Below are positions 22,455-33,365 of a stretch of DNA of 64,000 nt, one piece after another. Position 1 is the stretch's first letter. Each line of letters opens with the position of its first letter. The stretch is taken from assembly GCA_029216955.1 (NCBI GenBank), contig JANAVB010002199.1, forward strand, positions 15,453,956 through 15,517,955, written 5' to 3'. Made by a program: the position numbers and the translations under genes. The notes below the pieces were generated by a model. That model saw nothing but the letters and a program-made list of their open reading frames with translations, did no database searches and was not told the origin of the DNA. Source of the DNA: Iris pallida. Its lineage: Eukaryota; Streptophyta; Magnoliopsida; Asparagales; Iridaceae.

Positions 22455-23264
22455 TTGGCGGATGCGTTGTTTGGTTCGCGGAAAGGAAATGAAAGAAAAT
22501 TGATACTTTGTTCTTTCATTTCCTTTGGAAAATTACAGTTTCAATCAATTTTGTTTTCGGTATTTGAAAAGGCCGAGATAATTTGAAGGGGAAGTGAATC
22601 CTTATTAGAGAGAAAAAAATAAATTCTTGGGTGGGAGGAACTATTTTTTCTCCTATTTTTCTTCCTTTTGATAATCAATTTTATTTCCTCCTCATTTCCT
22701 TAGGCATCCAGGCACAGCCAAGACTCCGACTCCGCGAACCAAACGTGGCCAAAAACACATTACGGGATCATCAACAGTAGAGGTCAATCAACAAAATGTT
22801 GGATCATCCTATAGAACACCAATAATTAGAAAGGCTCTTTGATAATCTAAGTTTGAGTTTGAATAGTTTGTCTGATTTGTTTTAGCTAGAAACCAGTAAT
22901 GCAAAAACTCTAAGTTTCAGATGAGAATAGTACTTCATGAAAATAACATACAAAACCCATAAAATCTTATAAATTGTCTTGTTATGTAATCTAGCACACT
23001 ATTATGAACAGAATGTAAGTACATAGCAAGTCCACTTTTTTTTTTTTTTGGAAGGGAAGTGCCTGTATTTATTAAATAGGAATTGAATCATTTATTACAA
23101 AACTACACTCTTTGTTCAGGAATTTAATTAAATTATACACAATACAACGAAAACATGACACGTTTGACCGATAACATGAATTTAATTAAATTATATACAA
23201 TACTAAAAAAATTCCAAAAACTAGAATCGCTAGAGAATATATACATATTGGACGGATACAATTG
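22455..23264. repeat. 810-bp direct repeat, left copy
   Basis: Begins TTGGCGGATGCG and ends GACGGATACAATTG. It is nearly identical to 24333-25148. The first about 290 bp are a MITE-like unit with inverted ends (GTTTGGTTCGCGGA and TCCGCGAACCAAAC, about 22467-22746). The rest is unrecognised AT-rich DNA, including a T10 run. Confidence 0.85.
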
Positions 23265-24332
23265 TTAGTCCCGGGACTTGATCAAAAATGGTAAAACAGA
23301 TGCAACAGAGATCTACAATTATATAAAAACAATAGCCAAATTACAATATGAAGGAGGAAAATAAAGAAGAGAAGATCTCTCGTTCTTCCTTGCAAACGTG
23401 TTGCAATTGGGACAGAACGAGTTACAATAATCTAGAGAAAGATTAGATGAAGAACAGTTGCTGGGATGTCAAAACACCGTTGCTCAAAGCAAGATTCGTC
23501 CCACACGAACAGCTTCCAGGAACCAGCAAGTTTGAAGAACTTGTGGAACGCTCGAAGTCACCTCTGTTCTGACTCCTCGGATGGACTTGCAATGGCGGCA
23601 GCAGCTCTCTCTCTCTTTCTCCTTTTCTAACTTATAATTTTCGTAGTACCCACAAAGGAGGCCAGAAGAGAGTATATATAGAGAGAGGGTGGAAACCCTA
23701 GCCGCCTCTTCAGTTATGGAAAGATTGAATCAAATTCCAAAAAGATAGCAACGAGATTAATTCAAATCCCACAAAGATAGCAACGAAATTAATTCAAATC
23801 CCACAAAGATAGGATCTGAATTAATCGTATTGAATCAGTCTTTCCATAACTGACTTGTAGTCTGCACAGTCAGCGGAACCCTCCATGCGGCAGCAGCAGC
23901 CTGGCCGCATGAGCCTCATGGCCGCATGGACCGCATGGGCCGCATGGACCACATGAGCCGCATGAGCCGCATGGACCACATGGACCGCTTGAACCGCATG
24001 GACCACATGAGCCGCATGAGCCGCATGGACCGCATGGACCACATGGACCGCATGAGCCGCATGAGCCGCATGAGGCCGCATATGAGCCGCATGCCGCATA
24101 AGATCGCATGGCCGCATATGAGCCGCATGACTGCTGACGTGCTAAGTGCAAAGTGCGCCAACAAAACGCCACATTACGCCTCATGAGCCCATGAGCCCGA
24201 GTCCGAGTCGCTAAGCCCCTTTGGGGCTTAGCTCCAAATGGAATTAATCCAAGAGAATGACAAAAGCATTAATGCTTAATCCTTGGAGCCTTATTCTTAC
24301 CTCCTAGTAAAATCACCCACATGGTTCCCTTC
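23263..24332 (-). mobile_element. LTR-like segment between the two direct repeats
   Basis: Unique DNA between the 810-bp repeats. In minus orientation it has the look of an LTR: a TATA stretch (CTCTCTATATATACTCTC near 23675-23690), a GA-rich leader, a downstream GC-richer part like the U5 of the Copia LTRs, and an end CCCGGGACTAACA. TG..CA boundaries can be drawn at 23263-24321, but no target duplication flanks them, so a solo LTR is only a hypothesis. It contains a 9-bp minisatellite. Confidence 0.4.
23905..24130. repeat. 9-bp minisatellite (CCGCATGRN)n
   Basis: About 24 tandem units of CCGCATGGA / CCGCATGAG / CCACATGGA type. Because the period is a multiple of three, every frame is open (for example repeated MDRMSR on the plus strand). 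These open frames are a by-product of the repeat, not evidence of a gene. Confidence 0.9.
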
Positions 24333-25148
24333 TTGGCGGATGCGTTGTTTGGTTCGCGGAAAGGAAATGAAAGAAAATTGATACTTTGTTCTTTCATTTT
24401 CTTTGGAAAATTACAGTTTCAATCAATTTTGTTTTCGGTATTTGAAAAGGTCGAGATAATTTGAAGGAGAAGTGAATCCTTAGAGAGAAAAAAAAAAAAA
24501 AATTCTTAGATGGGTGAGAGGAACTATTTTTTCTCCTATTTTTCTTCCTTTTGATAATCAATTTTATTTCCTCCTCATTTCCTTTGGCATCCAGGCACAG
24601 CCAAGACTCCGACTCCGCGAATCAAACGTGGCCAAAAACACATTACGGGATCATCAACAGTAGAGGTCAATCAACAAAATGTTGGATCATCCTATAGAAC
24701 ACCAATAATTAGAAAGGCTCTTTGATAATCTAAGTTTGAGTTTGAATAGTTTGTCTGATTTGTTTTAGCTAGAAACCAGTAATGCAAAAACTCTAAGTTT
24801 CAGATGAGAATAGTACTTCATGAAAATAACATACAAAACCCATAAAATCTTATAAATTGTCTTGTTATGTAATCTAGCACACTATTATGAACAGAATGTA
24901 AGTACATAGCAAGTCCACTTTTTTTTTTTTTTTGGAAGGGAAGTGCCTGTATTTATTAAATAGGAACTGAATCATTTATTACAAAACTACACTCTTCGTT
25001 CAGGAATTTAATTAAATTATACACAATACAACGAAAACATGACACGTTTGACCGATAACATGAATTTAATTAAATTATATACAATACTAAAAAAATTCCA
25101 AAAACTAGAATCGCTAGAGAATATATACATATTGGACGGATACAATTG
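24333..25148. repeat. 810-bp direct repeat, right copy
   Basis: An 816-bp near-identical copy of 22455-23264, differing by small indels in A and T runs and a few substitutions. It contains the same MITE-like unit (inverted ends at about 24345 and 24626). Confidence 0.85.
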
Positions 25149-26022
25149 ATATCACGCCAAAAGTTTTGAAAGGTATCATTTATTTCGAACCAGATCGCTT
25201 ATACAAATTAAGATATTAGTATTACTATAGCAAGGTTTCAGAACTTTAAGATCATGTACACCAATTATGTCACAAGGCTTTCATATTTGACATAATGATA
25301 AATAGACTTTATTAACAAATTATTTGATTCAATTACTCTGACACAAAACAACAACAAACAATGACAGAAAACGAAAAATATATATCCAACAAAAAAGGCT
25401 TATTCTGAACTCGGACTTGAGCAGTACATGACCACCTTAAATTCAATCAAACTAAAAAAAAAAATTAAAAAAAACTTGAAAATAGTGTAATAAATTATAA
25501 ATTCTACCATATGTACATCAAGCTAAACATTAAAAATGGTATAACTACTATGACAAACATTGAAAATGGTATATGTATATCCATTTACAATCAACGACTA
25601 CCTTCCAAAAATGTTGGTAAAATAATATTGGCTTCGCTCTAGCCTCTAGGCTACGTTCGGTTCACGGAGCCATAGCCTTGAAAAAAGAAATTCATTCATT
25701 TCCTATGTAATTCGGATGCCAATGGAAAGAGGAGGGAAAGAAAAATATTCCCAAAGAAGAAAAACTAGGAGGAAAAATAGTTCCTTCTATCCAACCAAGG
25801 ATTTACTTTCCTCTCATTCAATTTTTCTTCCAATTTCTTTGGCTTTTTCTAAATACTAAATAGAAAACTCAGTAAAAGTTATAATTTTTCAAAAGAAAGG
25901 AAAAAAAAAAGTAAGGAATTAATTTTCTCTCCTTTCTTTACTGCGACCCAATCCTCCCTAAAATCTTTGATCAAGGCTTCTAATATCATTCAAACTCTCT
26001 TCCTCAGTAAATCCCAAAAGGT

Positions 26023-26028
<6 letters not shown>
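25149..26028. other. Intergenic DNA with diverged MITE-like segment
   Basis: No gene. The segment from about 25650 (TACGTTCGGTTCACGGA) to about 25955 resembles the MITE-like unit of the 810-bp repeats in its ends and in its purine-rich/pyrimidine-rich arms, but is strongly diverged. Confidence 0.45.

Positions 26029-26078
<50 letters not shown>
26029..26078. repeat. (TA)n microsatellite
   Basis: TA tract directly abutting the left end of the second Micron-like MITE. Confidence 0.9.
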
Positions 26079-26080
<2 letters not shown>

Positions 26081-26329
26081 AGCGGATCAAAAGCCTCCCT
26101 TAGAAAACCTCCTAAAAATCTCCCACTCTCAGCCGTAATTTAATGTTAATATTAATGTTTAATATTAATTTTTATTTTTATTTTTATATTAATGTTAATG
26201 TTATAATATTAATTTTAATGTTAAGTTTAATGTTAATTTTATTATTTAATGTTAATATTAACATTAAATTACGGCTGAGAGTGAAGGAGATTTTTAGGAG
26301 GTTTTCTAAGGGGGACTTTTGATCCGCTT

Positions 26330-26331
<2 letters not shown>
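26079..26331. mobile_element. Micron-like MITE flanked by (TA)n, copy 2
   Basis: 253 bp. Inverted ends GGAGCGGATCAAAAG at 26079 and CTTTTGATCCGCTTCC ending 26331. The arms pair for about 70 bases (with CTCCCACTCTCAGCCGTAA opposite TTACGGCTGAGAGTG), and the core is TTAATGTTAATATT-type. (TA)n lies directly on both sides. Homologous to 4253-4532. Non-coding. Confidence 0.82.

Positions 26332-26384
<53 letters not shown>
26332..26384. repeat. (TA)n microsatellite
   Basis: TA tract shared between the Micron-like MITE on its left and tRNA-like SINE copy 4 on its right. Confidence 0.9.
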
Positions 26385-26385
<1 letters not shown>

Positions 26386-26497
26386 CGAATGACCTCTAGC
26401 CTAGTGGTTAAGAGAGATACACGTGGCCCAGAGTTCGAGCCCCAGTGGAGGCGAGTTCGCCACAATTATCCATTGACAATTATCCATTGCTTCAATT
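26385..26497 (+). mobile_element. (TA)n-associated tRNA-like SINE, copy 4
   Basis: Box A TAGCCTAGTGG and box B AGTTCGAGCCCC are present. About 12 bases between them are missing compared with copy 1. The 3' part has a 14-base tandem duplication (AATTATCCATTGAC). (TA)n flanks both sides. Confidence 0.7.
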
Positions 26498-27711
<1,214 letters not shown>

Positions 27712-27712
27712 T

Positions 27713-27834
27713 AGACTCCGTTTGGTTCATTTGTAATGTAATCGTAATCGCAATAGAATCAAATCAAAAAAAAAAATTATTTGATTCTATTACAATTACG
27801 GTTATATTACAGTATATCAAACGAGGCCTTAGTT
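27713..27834. mobile_element. Short hairpin MITE
   Basis: An inverted repeat of about 120 bp. The left arm GTAATGTAATCGTAATCGCA followed by ATAGAATCAAAT pairs with a right arm ATTTGATTCTATTACAATTA followed by CGGTTATATTACAG around a short A-rich loop. The ends CTCCGTTTGGTTCAT and ATCAAACGAGGCCT resemble common plant MITE ends. Target duplication not resolved. Confidence 0.6.
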
Positions 27835-28387
27835 CCAAAAACCTAAAAGTTTAGTTGCAAAATAAATAATCCTATTTGTTATTACAATGACTTGGTCCAC
27901 CAATTGGACTTCTCTAGCACCTTACAAATTGAGCCCTTCGTGTAAAGACTCTCAACTAGCTAGAGACCTAATTAAGCATTACATTTTACCAGGAATTAAT
28001 CCCCAGACATCACATATGTACGTTCAAGCAACATACCTACATAACAAGTGATCATGCAATCCCTTAAGTTTGTATATAGAACTAATTATTTGAGCTTTTG
28101 CGAGAAGTGCTTCATCGAGAAAAACTTAACATGCGCGAGAAAATAGTTTGGTGTGAAGTTGGTTGGTGTTTGGCTACTTCCCTCTTCATCGTGTTAATTT
28201 GATGGCCAACTTTCTTGGACATTTCATTAAAACACCATCCTGAATTAACAAAACAAAACAATATCTATCTCGACCAAAATACAAATAGCAATGTGTTCAA
28301 CCTCATATGTAATATGTTATGTAAGGAATATGGTCCATAACAATCATAAGCTTCATATGGTCATGATGATAATGAAGTTTGGGAAGA

Positions 28388-30045
28388 TTTATGAAATGCC
28401 CAAAAACTAAAAAAGTTTTATGTAAAACCCACCGCTAAAAAAACTTTCATCGCGTGCCCAGAATTAGAGAAACTTATCCAAAGCAGATTCCAAATGACCC
28501 TTTTGCCCTTCCTTTTAATTTATTGGAAACACCCACAAAACTGCTCTTAAAAAAACGTTTCAATACTCCATCTTCTTCCATACGCTGCTCACTTTCGAAT
28601 CTAGGTTTTCTCCTCAAAAATCTTCAAAAACTCGTCGAAAAATTTCGGAAAGACCGGGACGAACGACAAAAGTGCTAAAACGGAGGTCCAAACATCATTT
28701 TTTTGCGAATCTAAAATTTCGAAAGGCCGTCTAACTATGAAGCTGTTACTTTCAGTCTCCTCGACGATACGCTCATTTTGCGACAAACGGGACCTCGTTT
28801 CGACCTCCCAGTCAAAAGTTATGGCCCTCCAAAGTTTCAGCTAACCATAAAATGCAGGAGAATGGCATTCTCCGTCTTAATTTACACGGAGAATGATCAT
28901 TCTCCGTCTTAATTAGGACGGAGAATGACATTCTCCGTCTTAATTTACACGAAGAATGGTCATTCCAGTGTTAAAACGCAGGAGAATGACCATTCTCCGT
29001 GTTAGAAACACGGAGAATGACATTCTCCGTGTTAGAAACACGGAGAATGACATTCTCTGTGTTAAATGAAACGGAGAATGTCATTCTCCGTGTTAAATAA
29101 AACGGAGAATGGCATTCTCCGTCCTAATTAAGACGGAGAATGGCCATTCTCCGTGCTAAATTAAACGGAGAATGCCATTCTCCGTGTAATTTATCACGGA
29201 GAATGGTCATTCTAGTGTTAAAACGCAGGAGAATGACCATTCTCCGTGTTAGAAACACGGAGAATGTCATTCTCCGTGTTAATTAGGACGGAGAATGCCA
29301 TTTCCGTCTTAAATAAAACGGAGAATGCCATTCTCCGTCCTAATTAAGACGGAGAATGACATTCTCGGTCCTAATTAAGACGGAAACGGAGAATGGCATT
29401 CTCCGTCTTAAATAAAACGGAGAATGGCATTCTCCGTCCTAATTAAGACGGAGAATGCCATTCTCCGTCTTAAATAAAACGGAGAATGGCATTCTCCGTC
29501 CTAATTAAGACGGAGAATGCCATTCTCCGTCCTAATTAAGACGGAGAATGGTCATTTCCAGTGTTAAAACGTGTAATTTAGTTTTTTCAGGAATAAAGAG
29601 TTTCGTTCTTCTTTCAAAGCGATGATAATTCTTATGGAAAAGAAGAAGAAAGATCTTCTCTCCACAATTGAAGATCTGAGTTCAAATGTCTCCACGATGA
29701 AGATGATGATGATGGTGATGATGATGACGAGCGATGATCTGAGTTCGACTGAAGAAAAACACACCGAACTACGAACGATCTTTGCGATCTCTGCTGAATA
29801 TGAGAGCAATGGAATTCAGATTTCCCGTGAAGAAGAAGAAGACGAAAATCGCAATCCAGATCTGAGTTTTTTGAATTCAAATACATATAGATGACCAATT
29901 CGCGCGGAGGGGTAGTTTCGGTATTATAAAAATAGCAGTTTCTAGCGGTGGCATCTAAAAGGGAATCTTGGAATATTTAACGTGAAAATACTTAATTCTG
30001 GGTATTTCATAAAACTTATCCAGCGGGTGGGCATTTCATAAAAGC
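28388..30045. mobile_element. Possible foldback or non-autonomous DNA element carrying a palindrome array
   Basis: The left flank TTTATGAAATGCCCA with AAGTTTTATGTAAAACCCAC and CCGCTA is matched in inverted orientation on the right: TAGCGGTGGC at 29945, CTGGGTATTTCATAAAACTT at about 29998, and TGGGCATTTCATAAA at about 30028. These imperfect inverted ends enclose the palindrome array at 28857-29559 and low-complexity GAAGATGATGATG. I could not define exact termini or a target duplication. No transposase is visible. Confidence 0.45.
28857..29559. repeat. 23-unit array of GGAGAATG-N-CATTCTCC palindromes
   Basis: Twenty-three units of an 8-bp-arm palindrome (GGAGAATG, one or two variable bases, CATTCTCC) are spaced about 31 bp apart. 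The spacer is often itself palindromic (GTCCTAATTAAGAC or GTCTTAATTAAGAC type) or a variant (GTTAGAAACAC, CTTAAATAAAAC). The arms are almost invariant while the central base varies (A, G, C, T, GC, AC, GT, AT). Three units are damaged at one arm next to a CAGTGTTAAAACG-type spacer, marking larger sub-repeats. The array can extrude many hairpins. Confidence 0.95.
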
Positions 30046-30809
30046 CCACCCCGAAATTGGGTTTCTCAGCAATTTCCAGATGAAGTTTTATCCGAGGTTC
30101 GCAGTATCGGTATCGGAACTTTCCTACGAGTATAGAATTTTTTATACACTGAGCCATAATTCTAGGTAATTTTTCTGTTGTTTCTTATTAGTTTTAAAAT
30201 TGAACGAAATTAGTAGTCATTCTTACGGATTCGTTTACCTATACGATAGAAATTTTCTTCTTTTACATGCTTTTACAATTTTAATTTATTATACTTTTAC
30301 ATCCTTGTTGATAGATCTTTTTTCCCCTACTAAAATGATTGGAAAAATGACCCTCATGTCGGTATCGGTCAGTATCGATATCGGCTGGTATCAGATCGGG
30401 GCATACCAAATCGTATTGATATCGGCCGTATCAGATAGGCATCGACTCGATACTGCAAACTATACTTTTATCATCAACTGCAAGATGATCTATTTTTGAG
30501 AAATCATCATCATGAACAGCTTCATCTATCTGAAGCAATTGCAAAACATCCCCATTTTCTTGTCGGTTTTAAATGTATTATATAAGTATATCTTGTCATA
30601 AAACCAATGATGACAAGATTGTGAAGGTCAGATTGAGGAGGACCGTTGTTTATAGAATTGAAACCGAGAAATATTTGTTGACTTCCTAACTTATTGTGAC
30701 TTTATTGTGACTTGAAATTGAAGTGAAACAAGACTATTAATGCTAACATGCATGGTTGTACTAGTACAGGTCAGAATGTTCGACAATCAAAACGCAACAC
30801 GTCGAGTGA
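30046..30809. other. Intergenic DNA with TATCGG-rich stretch
   Basis: Short GGTATCGG/CCGATA motifs recur at 30105-30120 and 30358-30450, suggesting a decayed repeat. No coding region is supported. Confidence 0.4.
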
Positions 30810-30818
30810 TATATTTTG

Positions 30819-31047
30819 GGGTTAATTAGTTGTATCCCCTATGGTTTGTACGTATTTTGGTAATTGTTTTCGTTGTTTCAAAAATAAAGAACACCCCCTG
30901 GCTTAATTTTTCACTCATTTTCTTCTATGCACTAGGAGGGTATAACTAATTAACTTTATAAACCAGGGGGGTGTTCTTTATTTTTAAAACAACAGGAACA
31001 GTTACCAAAATACGTACAAACCATAGGAGGGTACAACTAATTAACCC
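30819..31047. mobile_element. Mutator-type MITE with 9-bp target duplication
   Basis: 229 bp. Long inverted arms start GGGTTAATTAGTTGTA at 30819 and end TACAACTAATTAACCC at 31047, pairing for about 85 bases, including GTTTGTACGTATTTTGG and its complement. A perfect 9-bp duplication TATATTTTG lies at 30810-30818 and 31048-31056. Long inverted repeats plus a 9-bp duplication are the hallmark of Mutator-like elements. Non-coding. Confidence 0.85.
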
Positions 31048-31059
31048 TATATTTTGAGG

Positions 31060-31249
31060 GACTGAACATGCATGGGTTATGACAATGTAGAAGAATATGA
31101 CTGTCACTAAATGTTACAAGGTGAGGGCCCTTAAATATTTGACTCATGTTCATGTTGGGGCTAATAACATAGTTCCCCAAGAGTGGATTCCACTGGACTA
31201 ATGTACATTTTACACTAACGATTTTCATACATAAATGCTAGCTATTCAT

Positions 31250-31294
<45 letters not shown>

Positions 31295-31912
31295 GATACC
31301 ATCATCACATAACGTTGACGTGGTGTTGATGTGATGTTGATTTTAGTGTTAAAATTTTTTGATTACAAATGAGAGATTTTATGATAGAATTTAAAAATAA
31401 AATTAAAATATCACAAATAAAAATTTAAGAAAAAAATATATGTTATCTATAACATTAAAATTATTGTCAAATCAACGCTACGCCAGCACCATGTTTAAGG
31501 GTTGGAGAATCGGTCAAGATGAAAAACTTCATGATAGAGTTCAGAAATCAAATTAGAATATCAAAAATTAAAAATATATATTGTCTGTAACACTAAAAAT
31601 TAATATTCTGTCATGGATGAAAGTATCAACCAAAAAAAAAATTATTGAAGGATGAATATAATTTTTGTTTCCCATAAAATGGTCTGGAATAATCTCCCTA
31701 GCTCCGGAACATTTATCACCCCTACACTCTCCACTGGCTCTTCTGGCTAGCTAGGTGTTCCATCACATGGCATGGTTAGTAAGCTAGCAGAGTCGACAAA
31801 TGGTCTTTCAATTTCAATGGGTGGTTCAACCACTAATTACCACCTTTCCAATCCAACAGCAATAGTCAGTCACACAATAATTGAGTAGTGCCTAGCTAAT
31901 TAATAACAGTCC

Positions 31913-31914
<2 letters not shown>
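31060..31914. other. Intergenic DNA with long poly-T
   Basis: Holds a pure T run at about 31251-31293. No gene or element with defined ends seen. The minus-strand frame at 31037-31228 has no recognisable domain. Confidence 0.45.

Positions 31915-31997
<83 letters not shown>
31915..31997. repeat. (TA)n microsatellite
   Basis: TA tract on the 5' side of tRNA-like copy 5. Confidence 0.9.
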
Positions 31998-31998
<1 letters not shown>

Positions 31999-32082
31999 CA
32001 GATGACCTCTAGCCTAGTGGTTAAGAGAGATGCATGTGGCCCGAGAGGTCAGGAGTTCGAATCCCATTGGGAACGATTCCAG

Positions 32083-32085
<3 letters not shown>
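31998..32085 (+). mobile_element. (TA)n-associated tRNA-like SINE, copy 5
   Basis: Box A TAGCCTAGTGG and a box B AGTTCGAATCCC, closer to the canonical GGTTCGANTCC than in other copies. The 3' part is short and ends GATTCCAGAAA before (TA)n. Confidence 0.72.

Positions 32086-32160
<75 letters not shown>
32086..32160. repeat. (TA)n microsatellite
   Basis: TA tract between tRNA-like copies 5 and 6, which therefore form a head-to-tail pair. Confidence 0.9.
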
Positions 32161-32162
<2 letters not shown>

Positions 32163-32258
32163 GACCTTTAGCCTAGTGGTTAAGAGAGATGCATGCGGTC
32201 CGAGTGGTCAGGAGATCGATTTCCGGTGGGAGCGTTCGTCATAATTACCTTATTTCAA

Positions 32259-32261
<3 letters not shown>
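32161..32261 (+). mobile_element. (TA)n-associated tRNA-like SINE, copy 6
   Basis: Box A TAGCCTAGTGG is intact. Box B is degraded (AGATCGATTTCC). The end TTATTTCAAGAA runs into (TA)n. It shares the copy 5 sequence class rather than that of copy 1. Confidence 0.7.

Positions 32262-32317
<56 letters not shown>
32262..32317. repeat. (TA)n microsatellite
   Basis: TA tract forming the tail of tRNA-like copy 6. Confidence 0.9.
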
Positions 32318-32320
<3 letters not shown>

Positions 32321-32501
32321 CAACTTAATACCCTCTTTGATAGGTACTAACTTAATATCATATCTACATTTTTGTCCTTATAGTGTTAATTGAAGAGATA
32401 AAATGACAAAAATGTTCCTCTCACTCTCTTTTCCTCTCTCCTTCCCTCTCTCTTCAGCAGCTCCCCCTCTCTCTTCGGCGCCGGCGACCGGAAGGGGGGG
32501 G

Positions 32502-33296
32502 TGTTGGAGTGGGTGGGATTTCCAACCTATGTGGAGAAGACCCCGGAGTGCGACGAGCGCCGTTCGTGTGTCGAAGAAGCTCGGGAAGTAGGCGACGCGG
32601 AGTCGCTACTGCTGCTGCTGCTCCTGAAGGAGATTCTGGACTGGGTCTACCGAGTTCGGCCCGAACTCGGTCCCAGGCCGAGTTCTGGCCGTTCCAGAAT
32701 GTTGGCGTTAGGTGCTGTTTGCTCGACACAGAGTTCTGGCCGAACTCTGTGTCGTCGGGGCTGAAGCGGGATTTCGGGTGAGTTTTCACCACTGGATCTA
32801 ATCCAACGGTTCAGGTTTGCTGCGGGATTAGGGAGTTATATTGGGATTTTCCAACCCTAATTCATGGAGAAAAATATCGCAAAGGCAACACAACTTGGAG
32901 AGAGAAGGAGGCAAGAGTGCCATTACAACTTCGGAAGAGAAGACGGAGGATTGAAGGTCGTTTTCGAAGGAGATCGTGTTTCAGGTAATCTCTACTCGTC
33001 GTTCTCGCTCTTCGTAGCCTTGTAATCATTGTTTTTACTTCTGAGTGTTGTGGGGATCCGATTTGGATCGGGAGGAGTTTGTAGAGGGTGTAATTCTTCT
33101 ATTCATTAGTGGAGGCTTCTCAGGGTTGGACTCCGATCGTCCCGTGGTTTTTCCCGCAAGGGTTTTCCACGTAAAATTCTCTGTGTCTGCGTGGATTGTT
33201 TTGTGTGTTTGTTTTTGGGTTCGTGCGTTGTATTGCTCGGTCCTCTCGCAGGTACTCTCCGGTTTGGGAAAAGGTTTCCGCGTTTCTTTCCCAACA
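32502..33296 (+). repeat. 5' LTR of Copia B
   Basis: 795 bp. Compared with the 3' LTR it lacks an 18-base CCGAACTCGGTCTGGCCG-type stretch in the GAACTCGG inverted-repeat region near 32690. The promoter and transcript start should lie inside, but I cannot place them by eye. Confidence 0.93.
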
Positions 33297-33299
33297 GAG

Positions 33300-33311
33300 T
33301 GGTATCAGAGC
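33300..33311 (+). other. Primer-binding site of Copia B
   Basis: TGGTATCAGAGC, complementary to the 3' end of plant initiator tRNA-Met, three bases after the LTR end. Confidence 0.93.
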
Positions 33312-33365
33312 CAGGTTCTGGAATTCAGAAGGGTGTCAGGAGTTGACAGAAACCAGAGAGGAGAG

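Noticed and set aside
23916..24186. Met/Arg/Asp/His repeat proteins on both strands
   Set aside because: All frames of a 9-bp minisatellite are open. There is no codon bias or homology to support a protein.
23263..24321. Confident solo LTR
   Set aside because: TG..CA ends can be drawn, but flanking bases (ACAAT and TGGTT) do not form a target duplication, and the position between two direct repeats is unexplained. Kept only as LTR-like.
28857..29559. CRISPR array
   Set aside because: The units are palindromes with short, mostly repeated spacers, not unique spacers, and the sequence is plant nuclear DNA.
29622..29894. Acidic/Met-rich 90-codon frame after the palindrome array
   Set aside because: It translates a GATGATGATG low-complexity run inside the putative foldback element, with no homology recognised.
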